From the NCBI RefSeq assembly GCF_002224125.1, contig NZ_NCSM01000022.1, positions 186,001 through 250,000 of the forward strand: a stretch of DNA of 64,000 bases. Direction: 5' to 3'. Shown one piece after another: positions 34,772-43,761 of this stretch; within the stretch, counting starts at the first letter, position 1; every line of letters starts with the position of its first letter. A program made the position numbers and the translations under genes. The DNA comes from Streptomyces sp. NBS 14/10 (GTDB lineage Bacteria; Actinomycetota; Actinomycetes; Streptomycetales; Streptomycetaceae). The notes beneath the pieces are model-generated. The model saw nothing but the letters and a program-made list of their open reading frames with translations, made no database searches and was not told where the DNA came from.

Positions 34772-36319
34772 ATGGCACCGCCAGAACCGCCACCACTGCT
34801 CACCATGTCCGCCATCGCCAAGTCCTTCCCCGGCGTACGGGCCCTCGACGGGGTCGACCTCGACGTCCAGGCGGGTGAAGTCCACTGTCTGCTCGGCCAG
34901 AACGGCGCGGGCAAGTCCACCCTGATCAAGGTGCTGGCCGGGGCCCATCAGCCCGACCAGGGCGAGATCCACTGGCAGGGCCGCCCGGTGCGGCTCAAGT
35001 CGCCGGTCGCCGCCATGCGCCTGGGCATCGCCACCATCTACCAGGAACTCGACCTGGTGGAGGGGCTGACCGTGGCCGAGAACGTGTTCCTCGGCCATGA
35101 GCTCGCCACCGGCGGATTTCTGCACCCCCGCTCGGCCCGCGCCGCCACCGCCGATCTCCTCGCCCGCCTCGGCCACCCGGAGATCCCCGCGGACGCGCTG
35201 GTCGGCTCGCTCCCCGCGGCCGGACAGCAGATCGTCTCCATGGCCCGCGCCCTCTCCCACGACGTACGCCTGATCGTCATGGACGAGCCGTCCGCCGCCC
35301 TCGACCCCGACGAGGTGGACAACCTCTTCCGCATCGTCGGCGATCTGACCGGGGACGGCGTCGCCGTCGTCTACATCTCCCACCGGCTGGAGGAGATCCG
35401 CCGCATCGGCGACCGCGTCTCCGTCCTCAAGGACGGCCGCGTCGCCGCCCGCGGACTGCCCGCCCGCACCACCCCGACCCGCGACATCGTCGCCCTGATG
35501 ACCGGCCGCGACGTCGAGTACGCCTTCCCCGAGCGGCCCGCACCGGACGCACCGGACGCACCGGCCGAGGACCCCGGCGGCGGTACGCCCGTGCTGCGGC
35601 TCGAGGGGCTGGCCAGGGCGGGCGAGTTCGAACCGCTCGACCTGGATCTGCGCCCCGGCGAGATCGTGGGGCTGGCCGGCCTCGTCGGCTCCGGCCGCTC
35701 GGAGATCCTGGAGACCGTCTACGGGGCCCGGCGGCCGACCGCCGGCCGCGTCCTCGTCGACGGACGCCCGCTGCGCCCCGGCAGCGTCACCGCCGCCGTA
35801 CGCGCCGGGCTCGGCCTCGCCCCCGAGGAGCGCAAGGCGCAGGGGCTGCTGATGCTGGAGTCCATCACCCGCAATGTCTCGGTGTCCTCGCTGGCCCGCT
35901 TCTCGCGCGCCGGGTGGCTGGACCGCGGGGCCGAACGGGCCGCGGCCCGGGAGGCCGTACGGGATCTGTCGCTGCGCCCGGACGACCCGGAGCGCCCGGT
36001 GCGCACCCTGTCCGGCGGCAACCAGCAAAAGGCCGTGCTCGCCCGCTGGCTGCTGCGCGGCTGCCGCGTGCTGCTGCTGGACGAGCCCACGCGCGGCGTC
36101 GACGTGGGCGCCCGCGCCGAGTTGTACGCCCTGATCCGCCGCCTCGCCGACGACGGTGTGGCCGTCCTGCTCGTCTCCAGCGAACTGCCCGAGGTCCTGG
36201 GCCTGGCCGACCGGGTGCTGGTGCTCCGCGAGGGCCGCGTCGTACACACCGCACCGGCCCGGGAACTGGACGAACACCGCGTCCTCGACCTCGTCATGGA
36301 AGGGAGCCCGTCGTGCTGA
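34772..36319 (+). CDS. Sugar ABC transporter ATP-binding protein, two NBDs (RbsA/XylG-like)
   Basis: Protein of 515 residues with two nucleotide-binding domains, as in CUT2 monosaccharide importers. Domain 1: Walker A GQNGAGKSTLIKVLAGAHQP, Walker B LIVMDEPSAALDPDEV, with a weak signature (LPAAGQQIVSMARALS). Domain 2: degenerate Walker A GLVGSGRSEILETVYG, normal signature LSGGNQQKAVLARWLL and Walker B LLLDEPTRGVDVGAR. This asymmetry is usual for the family. GAGGAGG six bases upstream of ATG. First gene of the operon; the permease start lies inside its last 7 bases. Confidence 0.95.
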   Translation: MAPPEPPPLLTMSAIAKSFPGVRALDGVDLDVQAGEVHCLLGQNGAGKSTLIKVLAGAHQPDQGEIHWQGRPVRLKSPVAAMRLGIATIYQELDLVEGLTVAENVFLGHELATGGFLHPRSARAATADLLARLGHPEIPADALVGSLPAAGQQIVSMARALSHDVRLIVMDEPSAALDPDEVDNLFRIVGDLTGDGVAVVYISHRLEEIRRIGDRVSVLKDGRVAARGLPARTTPTRDIVALMTGRDVEYAFPERPAPDAPDAPAEDPGGGTPVLRLEGLARAGEFEPLDLDLRPGEIVGLAGLVGSGRSEILETVYGARRPTAGRVLVDGRPLRPGSVTAAVRAGLGLAPEERKAQGLLMLESITRNVSVSSLARFSRAGWLDRGAERAAAREAVRDLSLRPDDPERPVRTLSGGNQQKAVLARWLLRGCRVLLLDEPTRGVDVGARAELYALIRRLADDGVAVLLVSSELPEVLGLADRVLVLREGRVVHTAPARELDEHRVLDLVMEGSPSC

Positions 36320-37416
36320 ATCAACCCGGGGGGCAGCCGGGGTCCGCCGCCCCCGCGAATGCCGTATCCGCAGATGCCGCCGCCGAATCCACCGCCACAC
36401 TCACCAAGCAGAGCCCGCCGGGAGCGTCCAACGGACGTCCGGCGGCCCGCCGGGCCGCCGGGGGCGGCCGGCTGCGGGCGCTCGTCGATCTGCGCAATCT
36501 GTCCCTGGTCGGGGTCCTCGCGGTGCTGGTGGCCGTGGGCGGCTTCACCAAGCCCAATGAGTTCCTGACCACCGACAATCTGCAACTCGTCCTCACCCAG
36601 GCGTCCGTGATCGGCGTCGTCACCGTCGGCATGACCTTCGTCATCACCAGCGGCGGTATCGATCTGTCCGTCGGCGCGATGGTCGCCCTGGCCTCCGTAT
36701 GGGCCACGACGCTGGCCACCCAGGACTTCGGGCTCGGCGGCATCCTGATGTGCGCCGTCCTGGTCGGTCTCGGCTGCGGCCTGGTCAACGGCGTGCTCAT
36801 CGCGTACGGCGGCATGGTCCCCTTCATCGCCACGCTCGCCATGCTCGCCTCGGCCCGCGGCCTCGCGCTGCACCTCAGCGACGGCAAGACGCAGGTCGTC
36901 ACCGTGCAGCCGGTCCTGGACCTGGGGCTGCCCGACTCGTACGTCCTGGGCATCCCGCCACTGGTGATGATCTTCGCCCTGGTCACCGTGGTCGGCTGGC
37001 TGGTGCTGAACCGTACGACCTTCGGCCGGCGCACCGTCGCCATCGGCGGCAACGCGGAGGCCGCCCGGCTCGCGGGCATCGACGTCAGGCGGCAGCGTCT
37101 GATGCTGTATCTGCTGTCCGGGCTGTGCTGCGGGATCGGCGCGTTCATGCTGATCGTCCTCACCGGGTCCGGCCAGAACACCAACGGCAACCTCTACGAA
37201 CTCGACGCCATCGCCGCCGCGATCATCGGCGGCACGCTGCTCAGCGGCGGCCGGGGCACCATCACCGGCTCGGTCCTCGGCGTCCTCGTCTTCACCACCA
37301 TCACCAACCTGTTCGCCCTGAACAACCTGCAGAGCGATGTCCAGCAGATCGCCAAGGGGGCGATCATCGTCGCCGCCGTCCTGGTCCAGAAGGGTCGTAC
37401 GAACCATGAGGGATAA
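36313..37416 (+). CDS. Sugar ABC transporter permease (RbsC-like)
   Basis: Protein of 367 residues. About 50 polar residues come first, then ten or so membrane helices with the CUT2 signatures GIDLSVGAMVALASVWATTLA and AARLAGIDVRRQRLMLYLLSGLCCGIGAF and AAIIGGTLLSGGRGTITGSVLGVL. It is the only permease of the operon and should act as a homodimer. I chose the GTG at 36313, overlapping the ATPase stop by 7 bp; the frame is open upstream but belongs to the ATPase gene. Confidence 0.92.
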   Translation: MLNQPGGQPGSAAPANAVSADAAAESTATLTKQSPPGASNGRPAARRAAGGGRLRALVDLRNLSLVGVLAVLVAVGGFTKPNEFLTTDNLQLVLTQASVIGVVTVGMTFVITSGGIDLSVGAMVALASVWATTLATQDFGLGGILMCAVLVGLGCGLVNGVLIAYGGMVPFIATLAMLASARGLALHLSDGKTQVVTVQPVLDLGLPDSYVLGIPPLVMIFALVTVVGWLVLNRTTFGRRTVAIGGNAEAARLAGIDVRRQRLMLYLLSGLCCGIGAFMLIVLTGSGQNTNGNLYELDAIAAAIIGGTLLSGGRGTITGSVLGVLVFTTITNLFALNNLQSDVQQIAKGAIIVAAVLVQKGRTNHEG

Positions 37417-38476
37417 CCCACGCACACCGGCCAACTCCCCGATGAGCCCCAGCCGCAGGAATCTGCTGTTCGGCACCGCCGCCGCGGGTGCGCTCTTCGC
37501 CGCGGGCTGTACGAGCAACGAGAACAACGACGACAACGAGAAGAGCACACAGGCCGCGAACACGGCGGACACCAAGCCCGGCAAGGCGGTCACCATCGGC
37601 TTCGCCGGCCCGCAGGCCGACCACGGCTGGCTCAACGCCATCAACCAGCAGGCCAAGCGGCGCGCCAAGGAGTACGAGGACGTCACCCTCGAGACCACCG
37701 AGGGCTCGAATGACACCGCGCAGCAGATCGGCCAGATCGAGACGCTGATCAACAAGAAGGTCGACGTCCTGGTCATCCTGCCCGCCGACGGCAAGGCGCT
37801 GACCCAGGTCGGGCTGAAGGCCATGAAGGCGGGCATCCCCGTCGTCAACCTCGACCGGATCTTCGCCTCCCCGCAGGCGTACCGCTGCTGGATCGGCGGC
37901 GACAACTACGGCATGGGGCTCAACGCGGGCCGCTACATCGGCGAACAGCTCAAGGGCAAGAAGAACGCGAAGGTCGTCGAGCTGGCCGGCCTCGACAACC
38001 TGGAGCTGACCGGGCAGCGCACCAAGGGGTTCGACGACGCCCTGAAGAACTACCCCAACATCGAGAAGGTCGGCCGCCAGGCCGCCGAGTTCACCGTCGA
38101 GTCCGGCCAGGCGAAGATGGCCCAGCTGCTCCAGGCGCACAAGAAGTTCGACGCGCTCTGGAACCACGACGACGACCAGGGTGTGGGCGCCGAGCGCGCC
38201 ATCCAGCAGGCCGGACGGGACGACTTCCTGATGGTCGGCGGCGCGGGCGCCAAGCGCGCCATGGACGCCATCAAGGCCGACAACAGCGTGCTGAAGGCTA
38301 CCGTCCTCTACCCGCCGACGATGGCCGCCTCCGCCATTGACCTGGCCCGCGCGCTCGGCCAGGGCAAGGGCGTCGGCGGCCTCGCCGAACTGGAGATCCC
38401 GGCGTCCCTGACGCTCTACTCCGCCGTGGTCACCAAGGACAACGTCGACGCCTACCTGCCCACGGGCTTCAGCTGA
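37406..38476 (+). CDS. Sugar ABC transporter substrate-binding lipoprotein, Tat-type
   Basis: Protein of 356 residues. N-terminus with a twin-arginine motif SRRNLLFG followed by a hydrophobic stretch and lipobox FAAGC near residue 36, so it should be exported folded by Tat and lipid-anchored. The rest is a type I periplasmic-binding fold of the ribose/xylose group: GFAGPQADHGWLNAINQQAKRRA, ETLINKKVDVLVILPADGKALT, IPVVNLDRIF, GAERAIQQAGRDDFLMVGGAGAK. The start ATG at 37406 overlaps the permease end by 11 bp; a later Met lacks a ribosome site. Sugar ligand unknown. Confidence 0.93.
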   Translation: MRDNPRTPANSPMSPSRRNLLFGTAAAGALFAAGCTSNENNDDNEKSTQAANTADTKPGKAVTIGFAGPQADHGWLNAINQQAKRRAKEYEDVTLETTEGSNDTAQQIGQIETLINKKVDVLVILPADGKALTQVGLKAMKAGIPVVNLDRIFASPQAYRCWIGGDNYGMGLNAGRYIGEQLKGKKNAKVVELAGLDNLELTGQRTKGFDDALKNYPNIEKVGRQAAEFTVESGQAKMAQLLQAHKKFDALWNHDDDQGVGAERAIQQAGRDDFLMVGGAGAKRAMDAIKADNSVLKATVLYPPTMAASAIDLARALGQGKGVGGLAELEIPASLTLYSAVVTKDNVDAYLPTGFS

Positions 38477-38517
38477 CCGCACCCCCGCCGGACCTGATCC
38501 CCCACCGAAGGAGTCCC

Positions 38518-39750
38518 ATGCAACGTCCTGCGGAAACTGCGGAAACCGCGGAAACAACCAAGCCCGCGCTCGGTGTCGGCATGGTCGGCTACGCCTTCAT
38601 GGGCGCCGCCCACTCCCAGGGGTGGCGCACCGTGGGCCGCGTCTTCGACCTGCCGCTGCGCCCGGCCATGGCCGCCATCTGCGGCCGCGACCCGGACTCG
38701 GTGCGGGCCGCGGCCGACAAACACGGCTGGGCCGCCGCCGAGACCGACTGGCGCGCCCTGATCGCCCGCGACGACGTGCAGCTCGTCGACATCTGCACAC
38801 CCGGTGACAGCCACGCCGAGATCGCGATCGCCGCGCTTGAGGCGGGCAAGCATGTGCTGTGCGAGAAGCCGCTCGCCAACTCGGTCGCCGAGGCCGAGGC
38901 CATGGTGGAAGCGGCGCGGCGGGCGCGGGAGCGCGGGCAGATCGCGACGGTGGGGTTCAACTACCGCCGTACGCCCGCCATCGCACACGCCCGCCGGATG
39001 GTGCGGGACGGGCGGCTCGGGGTGCTGCGCCACGTACGGGTGTCGTATCTGCAGGACTGGCTCGTCGATCCGGAGTCCCCGCTGGTGTGGCGGCTGCGGC
39101 GGGAGCACGCGGGCTCCGGCGCGCTCGGCGACCTGGGCGCCCATATCGTCGACCTGGCGCAGTATCTGGCCGGCGAGCCGCTGGTCGGGGTCTCGGCGCT
39201 GACCGAGACCTTCGTACGGGAGCGGCCGCTGCCCGAGGGGGCGGCGGCCGGCGGGACGGCGGCCGGTGGGCTCGGCGGCCGGGCGGGCGGCGCGGCGCGC
39301 GGAGCGGTCACGGTCGACGACGCGGCGCTGTTCAGCGGGCGGCTGGCCTCCGGGGCGCTCGCGTCCTTCGAGGCCACCCGGTTCGCGGCGGGCCGCAAGA
39401 ACGCGCTGCGGATCGAGCTCAACGGCGAACGCGGCTCGCTCGCCTTCGACCTGGAGCGGCTGAACGAGCTGCACTTCCACGACCACACCGAGCCGGCCAC
39501 CGACGCCGGTTTCCGCCGGATCCTGGTCACCGAGCCCGAACACCCCTATCTGGAGGCGTGGTGGCCGGCCGGCCACGCCCTCGGATACGAGCACACCTTC
39601 GTCCACCAGGCGCGCGATCTGGTGCTTGCCATCGACGCGCGGACCGAACCCGAACCGTCCTTCGCGGACGGGCTGCAGGTGCAGCGGGTGCTCGCCGCGG
39701 TCGAAGAGAGTGCCGAGAAGAACTGCGTCTACACGCCGGTACCCGCCTGA
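38518..39750 (+). CDS. Gfo/Idh/MocA-family oxidoreductase
   Basis: Protein of 410 residues. N-terminal Rossmann fold [16 protein letters not shown], the family lysine motif LCEKPLANS near residue 120, then [16 protein letters not shown] and the C-terminal alpha/beta domain with [20 protein letters not shown] and [18 protein letters not shown]. It should oxidise or reduce a sugar or cyclitol using NAD(P). An insertion of Gly/Ala-rich sequence ([20 protein letters not shown]) lies near residue 245. A typical partner of the sugar-isomerase gene 10 bp downstream. Together they probably process the imported sugar. Confidence 0.93.
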   Translation: MQRPAETAETAETTKPALGVGMVGYAFMGAAHSQGWRTVGRVFDLPLRPAMAAICGRDPDSVRAAADKHGWAAAETDWRALIARDDVQLVDICTPGDSHAEIAIAALEAGKHVLCEKPLANSVAEAEAMVEAARRARERGQIATVGFNYRRTPAIAHARRMVRDGRLGVLRHVRVSYLQDWLVDPESPLVWRLRREHAGSGALGDLGAHIVDLAQYLAGEPLVGVSALTETFVRERPLPEGAAAGGTAAGGLGGRAGGAARGAVTVDDAALFSGRLASGALASFEATRFAAGRKNALRIELNGERGSLAFDLERLNELHFHDHTEPATDAGFRRILVTEPEHPYLEAWWPAGHALGYEHTFVHQARDLVLAIDARTEPEPSFADGLQVQRVLAAVEESAEKNCVYTPVPA

Positions 39751-39760
39751 GGAGGCCCGG

Positions 39761-40768
39761 ATGCCCCGACAATTCACACTCTTCACCGGACAGTGGGCCG
39801 ATCTGCCGCTCGAGGAGGTCTGCCGGCTGGCCCGCGACTTCGGCTACGACGGACTCGAACTCGCCTGCTGGGGCGACCACTTCGAGGTGGACCGGGCGCT
39901 CTCCGAGCCCGGCTATCTGGACGGGCGGCGGCAGCTGCTGGAGAAGTACGGGCTCCAGTGCTGGGCCATCTCCAACCACCTGGTCGGCCAGGCCGTATGC
40001 GACTCCCCCATCGACGAGCGCCACCAGGCCATCGTGCCGGGCCGGATCTGGCGCGACGGCGACCCGGAGGGGGTGCGGCAGCGGGCGGCGGCCGAGCTGG
40101 CGGACACCGCGCGGGCCGCGGCCGCATTCGGTGTCCGTACCGTCATCGGCTTCACCGGGTCCTCCATCTGGCATCTGGTGGCGATGTTCCCGCCGGTGCC
40201 GCCGCATATGATCGAGCGCGGCTACGAGGACTTCGCCGAGCGCTGGAACCCGATCCTGGACGTGTTCGACGCGGAGGGCGTGCGCTTCGCCCACGAGGTG
40301 CACCCGAGCGAGATCGCGTACGACTACTGGACCACTCACCGCGCGCTCGAAGCGGTCGGCCACCGCCCCGCCTTCGGGCTCAACTTCGACCCCAGCCATT
40401 TCGTCTGGCAGGACCTCGACCCGGTCGGCTTCCTGTGGGACTTCCGGGACCGGATCTACCACGTGGACTGCAAGGAGGCGCGGAAGCGGCTGGACGGCCG
40501 CAACGGCCGGCTCGGCTCGCATCTGCCCTGGGGCGACCCGCGGCGCGGCTGGGACTTCGTCTCGGCCGGACACGGGGATGTGCCGTGGGAGGACGTGTTC
40601 CGGATGCTGCGCTCCATCGGATACGACGGGCCGGTGTCGGTGGAGTGGGAGGACGCCGGGATGGACCGGCTCCAGGGCGCGCCGGAGGCGCTGAAGCGGC
40701 TGAAGGCGTACGACTTCGACCCGCCGGCGGCCTCCTTCGACGCGGCCTTCGGCGGCGGGAACGGCTGA
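39761..40768 (+). CDS. Sugar phosphate isomerase/epimerase (xylose-isomerase-like TIM barrel)
   Basis: Protein of 335 residues. A TIM barrel of the AP-endonuclease-2/xylose-isomerase-like family, with metal-ligand segments [13 protein letters not shown] (Glu), [12 protein letters not shown] (Asp), YHVDCKEA (His) and [13 protein letters not shown] (Glu). Opening [15 protein letters not shown] is typical. It would isomerise or epimerise a keto-sugar made by the preceding oxidoreductase. GGAGG lies before the ATG at 39761. Last gene of the operon, followed by a strong hairpin. Confidence 0.92.
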   Translation: MPRQFTLFTGQWADLPLEEVCRLARDFGYDGLELACWGDHFEVDRALSEPGYLDGRRQLLEKYGLQCWAISNHLVGQAVCDSPIDERHQAIVPGRIWRDGDPEGVRQRAAAELADTARAAAAFGVRTVIGFTGSSIWHLVAMFPPVPPHMIERGYEDFAERWNPILDVFDAEGVRFAHEVHPSEIAYDYWTTHRALEAVGHRPAFGLNFDPSHFVWQDLDPVGFLWDFRDRIYHVDCKEARKRLDGRNGRLGSHLPWGDPRRGWDFVSAGHGDVPWEDVFRMLRSIGYDGPVSVEWEDAGMDRLQGAPEALKRLKAYDFDPPAASFDAAFGGGNG

Positions 40769-40801
40769 AGGGGGCTGTCGGGAAGGGGCCGGGAGGGGCC
40801 G

Positions 40802-40832
40802 GGGCCGTCCGTGCGGGGGTCACGGACGGCCC
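40802..40832 (+). terminator. Terminator of the sugar importer operon
   Basis: A perfect 12-bp stem GGGCCGTCCGTG / CACGGACGGCCC with a 7-base loop, 33 bp after the isomerase stop and 38 bp before the response regulator start. Confidence 0.85.
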
Positions 40833-40870
40833 TGAGGCCGTTCCTACGTCCGATGGCTCACCATGGTCAC

Positions 40871-41557
40871 ATGACCATCCGCGTCCTGCTCGCCGACGAC
40901 CAGACCCTGCTGCGTGCCACCTTCCGGATCCTGATCGACTCGTGCGAGGACATGGAGGTGGTGGCGGAGGCCGCCGACGGTGCGGAGGCGGCAGCGCTGA
41001 CCAGCGCACACGCCCCTGACGTCGTCGTCATGGACATCCGTATGCCCGGCACCGACGGCCTGGCCGCGACCGCCGCGATCTGCGCCGACCCGGAGCTGTC
41101 CGCCACCCGTGTGCTCATCCTCACCACCTTCGAGACCGACGAATACGTGGCCCGGGCGCTGCGGGCGGGCGCGAGCGGTTTCCTCGGCAAGGACGTGGGC
41201 GCCGATGAACTGCTCTCCGGCATCCGCACCGTGGCCTCCGGCGACTCCCTGCTCTCCCCGGTGGCCACCCGCGCCCTGATCACCCGCTTTCTCGCCGCCC
41301 CCGACCCCGAGGCCCCACTGGCGCCGAGCGAACTCCTGGCCTCGCTCACCGCCCGCGAGCGGGAGGTGATGGCGCTGGCGGCGGAGGGGAGGCCCAACGC
41401 CGAGATCGCCGAGGTGCTTTTCGTCAGCCCGCTGACCGTACGCACCCATGTCCAGCGGGCCATGAACAAGCTCGGGGCGCGGGACCGCGCCCAGCTGGTC
41501 GTCATCGCGTACCAGTCCGGTCTTGTGCGTCCCGCGCCGCCGCGCGACCAGTGCTGA
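40871..41557 (+). CDS. Response regulator, LuxR/NarL type, without adjacent kinase
   Basis: Protein of 228 residues. Receiver domain with the acidic pocket LLADDQTLLR, phosphoacceptor Asp in VVVMDIRMPGTDG, Thr in ILTTFE and Lys in GFLGKDVG. C-terminal LuxR HTH reads LTAREREVMALAAEGRPNAEIAE then SPLTVRTHVQRAMNKLGARDR. The ATG at 40871 gives the normal MTIRVLLADDQ start. NarL-type regulators are nearly always beside a histidine kinase gene; here the neighbours are an isomerase and an esterase, so it is an orphan. The target genes are unknown. Confidence 0.95.
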   Translation: MTIRVLLADDQTLLRATFRILIDSCEDMEVVAEAADGAEAAALTSAHAPDVVVMDIRMPGTDGLAATAAICADPELSATRVLILTTFETDEYVARALRAGASGFLGKDVGADELLSGIRTVASGDSLLSPVATRALITRFLAAPDPEAPLAPSELLASLTAREREVMALAAEGRPNAEIAEVLFVSPLTVRTHVQRAMNKLGARDRAQLVVIAYQSGLVRPAPPRDQC

Positions 41558-41575
41558 CTGTCCAGTGCTAACTGT
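41548..41575. repeat. 14-bp tandem duplication across two convergent stop codons
   Basis: CCAGTGCTGACTGT (41548-41561) is followed directly by CCAGTGCTAACTGT (41562-41575), one mismatch. The first copy contains the TGA of the response regulator; the second contains the TAG (minus strand) of the esterase. A recent slippage-type duplication that reset a gene end is a likely origin. Confidence 0.85.
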
Positions 41576-42545
41576 TCAGGCCGAAGAAGGTGATGGCCCG
41601 GGCGGCCATACCGGCGAGCGGGAGCGAGTGTCCCGTGCCCTGGATGCTGATGGCCTCGACCGGGGCCCGGTCACCGGTGGCGCCGTAGCGGGTGCGGGTC
41701 CAGTTGACCTGCGGACTGTCCGTGCTCACGGGTGTCTGGCTCGCCCCGAGGACGTTGGTCCACTGCTTGATCTCCTCACCGAAGTTCGGATAGCGCAGGG
41801 TGGTGTCCGCGGTGCCGTGCCACAGCTGCATCCTCGGCCGGGCGCCGGTGTATCCGGGGTAGGCGCCGCGGGCCAGATCGCCCCACTGCTGCGCCGTCTT
41901 GGTGATCGTGCCGTTGGCGCAGGCGGTGTTCCAGCCGGATCCGTCCGTGGTGGCGAAGCAGCCGAAGGGTACGCCGGAGAACGCCGCCCCCGCCTTGAAC
42001 ACGTCCGGGTAGTCGCCGAGCAGGACGTTGGTCATCATGGCGCCCGAGGAGGCTCCGGTGACATAGACCCGGCTGGGGTCGGCGTTGTTGTGCTGGAGGA
42101 CGTAGCGGACCATCGACACGATGCCCACCGGGTCGCTGCCCCCGTCGTGCCGCAGCGCCTGCGGCGAGGAGACGTCGAAGCAGGAGCCGCTGCGGGTGGC
42201 GGACGGGTAGATGACGATGAAGCCGTAGCGGTCGGCCAGCGAGGCGAACTCGGTGCCGGAGTAGAACGCGGGGCCCGAGCCCGTGCAGTAGTGCACCGCG
42301 ACGAGCACCGCGGGCCGCGCCGCGACGTTGTTCGGCACGTACTGGTACATCCTGAGGTTGCTCGGGTTGTTGCCGAATCCGGTCACCTCGGTGAGCGAGG
42401 CGGCGGCCGCGGGGGTCGGTGTCAGCAGGAGCAGCGACGCGAGCAGCGGCAGGATGCCGCCGAGTAACGCCGCGAGCACCGACCTGGGTGTTCTGCGCCG
42501 CCTTCCGGCCATGTCGTTTCCGGCTGGCGCGGGGCTGTTGGTCAT
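41568..42545 (-). CDS. Secreted PHB-depolymerase-family esterase (CE1-like)
   Basis: Protein of 325 residues with a long positively charged signal sequence (GRRRRTPRSVLAALLGGILP, cleavage near PAAAA). Alpha/beta hydrolase markers: PAVLVAVHYCTGSGPAFYSGTEF, nucleophile YVTGASSGAMMTNVLL, Asp/His region HGTADTTLRYPNF and GTGHSLP. The PHB depolymerase/feruloyl and acetylxylan esterase family has this layout without a substrate-binding domain here. It probably removes acyl groups from plant glycans outside the cell. ATG at 42545 with AAAGGACAGGG upstream. Divergent from the PucR gene, 21 bp away. Confidence 0.88.
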   Translation of the reverse strand: MTNSPAPAGNDMAGRRRRTPRSVLAALLGGILPLLASLLLLTPTPAAAASLTEVTGFGNNPSNLRMYQYVPNNVAARPAVLVAVHYCTGSGPAFYSGTEFASLADRYGFIVIYPSATRSGSCFDVSSPQALRHDGGSDPVGIVSMVRYVLQHNNADPSRVYVTGASSGAMMTNVLLGDYPDVFKAGAAFSGVPFGCFATTDGSGWNTACANGTITKTAQQWGDLARGAYPGYTGARPRMQLWHGTADTTLRYPNFGEEIKQWTNVLGASQTPVSTDSPQVNWTRTRYGATGDRAPVEAISIQGTGHSLPLAGMAARAITFFGLNS

Positions 42546-42566
42546 GTCCCTGTCCTTTCTAGACTG

Positions 42567-43751
42567 GTGGCTGTGAAGGGCTTGCTGCTGCGGCTCTCGG
42601 CGCTCGACGCGGATGCCGCCACCGCGGTTCGCGTGATCGCCCACTTCCAGGCGCTGCTGGGCAGCGGCGCCCTCGACGCGATATCGCTGGCCCGGTCCAC
42701 CGCGGGGCTCGCGGAGTGCGCGGCGGGCCTGGAGCTGCCCGACGGCCGCACGGCCCGGTTCGGGCCGGGCGGCGCCGCCCTCCCCGGTGAGCCGGAGGCG
42801 GTGTCCCAGGGCGCGGAGCTCGGCCCGTCGGGGCGGGTGTGGCTGGAGCGGCCGGGGCCGCCGGGCCCGTTCGACGAGCTGATCCTCGAATGGATGGCCA
42901 TCGCCGCCCGGACACTGTGCGGCGGCCCTACGCCCTGTGCCCCGCCCGCCCCTCGTACGCCCGGGCAGCCCGGTGCGCCCGACGCGGCCGATCCCGCGCT
43001 GATGGAGCTGGTGCTGTCCGAGCGCGAGTCCGACCACGACCGCGCCCGCGCGCTACGGCTGCTGGGCCTGGCCCCCGAACTGCCGCTGCGGATGGTGGCG
43101 GTGCGCGGCGCCCCGGCCGTCGACGCGGGCCTGGACGCGGTCGCGCTGCTCGGCCGGGCGGGGCTCGAGGCCGTCGTCCGGGTCACCCGGACCGGCCCAT
43201 GGGGCACGGTCCTGGTGCAGCCCCCGGATCCGGCGGCCGACTCGCCCGCCCCGGCGCTGCGCGCCGCGGTGGCCGATCCACGCCGTGGCCCGGACGTGGC
43301 GCGCGACGCGGCGCGCCGGCTGCGGGTCGGCGTCGGCGGCCTGGTCCCCGCGCTGGCGGCCCGCGACTCCTGGGCACAGGCGTGCACGGCGCTGCGGTTC
43401 GCGGTGGCGGGCAGCCCGCGGGAGGCGGTGGCCGACCATGACGCGCTCGGCCCGGTCGCGCTGCTGGCCGACATCCCGGCGGAGCGGCTGGCCGCGCTGC
43501 CCGAGGCACGGCAGCTGGACGCGCTGGCCGCCCAGCCGAACGGGGACCTGACCATCGCCGCGCTGGCCGCCTTCTGCCGTACCGGCTCGCTGCGCCAGGC
43601 CGCCGCGGAACTGCATCTGCACCACAGCTCCGTGGCCGCCCGGCTGGCCCATGTCGAGGCGGCACTGGGCTGGCGGCTACGCGACCCCGAACACCGCTTC
43701 CACGCCCACCTCGCGCTGTACGCAAGGCGATTGGGAGCGGGGCCGTGCTGA
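42567..43751 (+). CDS. PucR-type transcriptional regulator
   Basis: Protein of 394 residues. The first about 230 residues form a sensor-like part of no clear family. A central GGDEF-like regulatory fold is hinted at by RRLRVGVGGLVPALAARDSWAQACTALRFA. The C-terminal HTH (LDALAAQPNGDLTIAALAAFCRTGSLRQAAAELHLHHSSVAARLAHVEAALGW) is the PucR type, where LHHSSVAARLAHVE is the recognition helix region. GTG start. Only 21 bp separates its start from the esterase start, so it probably controls that gene. Confidence 0.88.
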   Translation: MAVKGLLLRLSALDADAATAVRVIAHFQALLGSGALDAISLARSTAGLAECAAGLELPDGRTARFGPGGAALPGEPEAVSQGAELGPSGRVWLERPGPPGPFDELILEWMAIAARTLCGGPTPCAPPAPRTPGQPGAPDAADPALMELVLSERESDHDRARALRLLGLAPELPLRMVAVRGAPAVDAGLDAVALLGRAGLEAVVRVTRTGPWGTVLVQPPDPAADSPAPALRAAVADPRRGPDVARDAARRLRVGVGGLVPALAARDSWAQACTALRFAVAGSPREAVADHDALGPVALLADIPAERLAALPEARQLDALAAQPNGDLTIAALAAFCRTGSLRQAAAELHLHHSSVAARLAHVEAALGWRLRDPEHRFHAHLALYARRLGAGPC

Positions 43752-43761
43752 GTGCGGGCTC

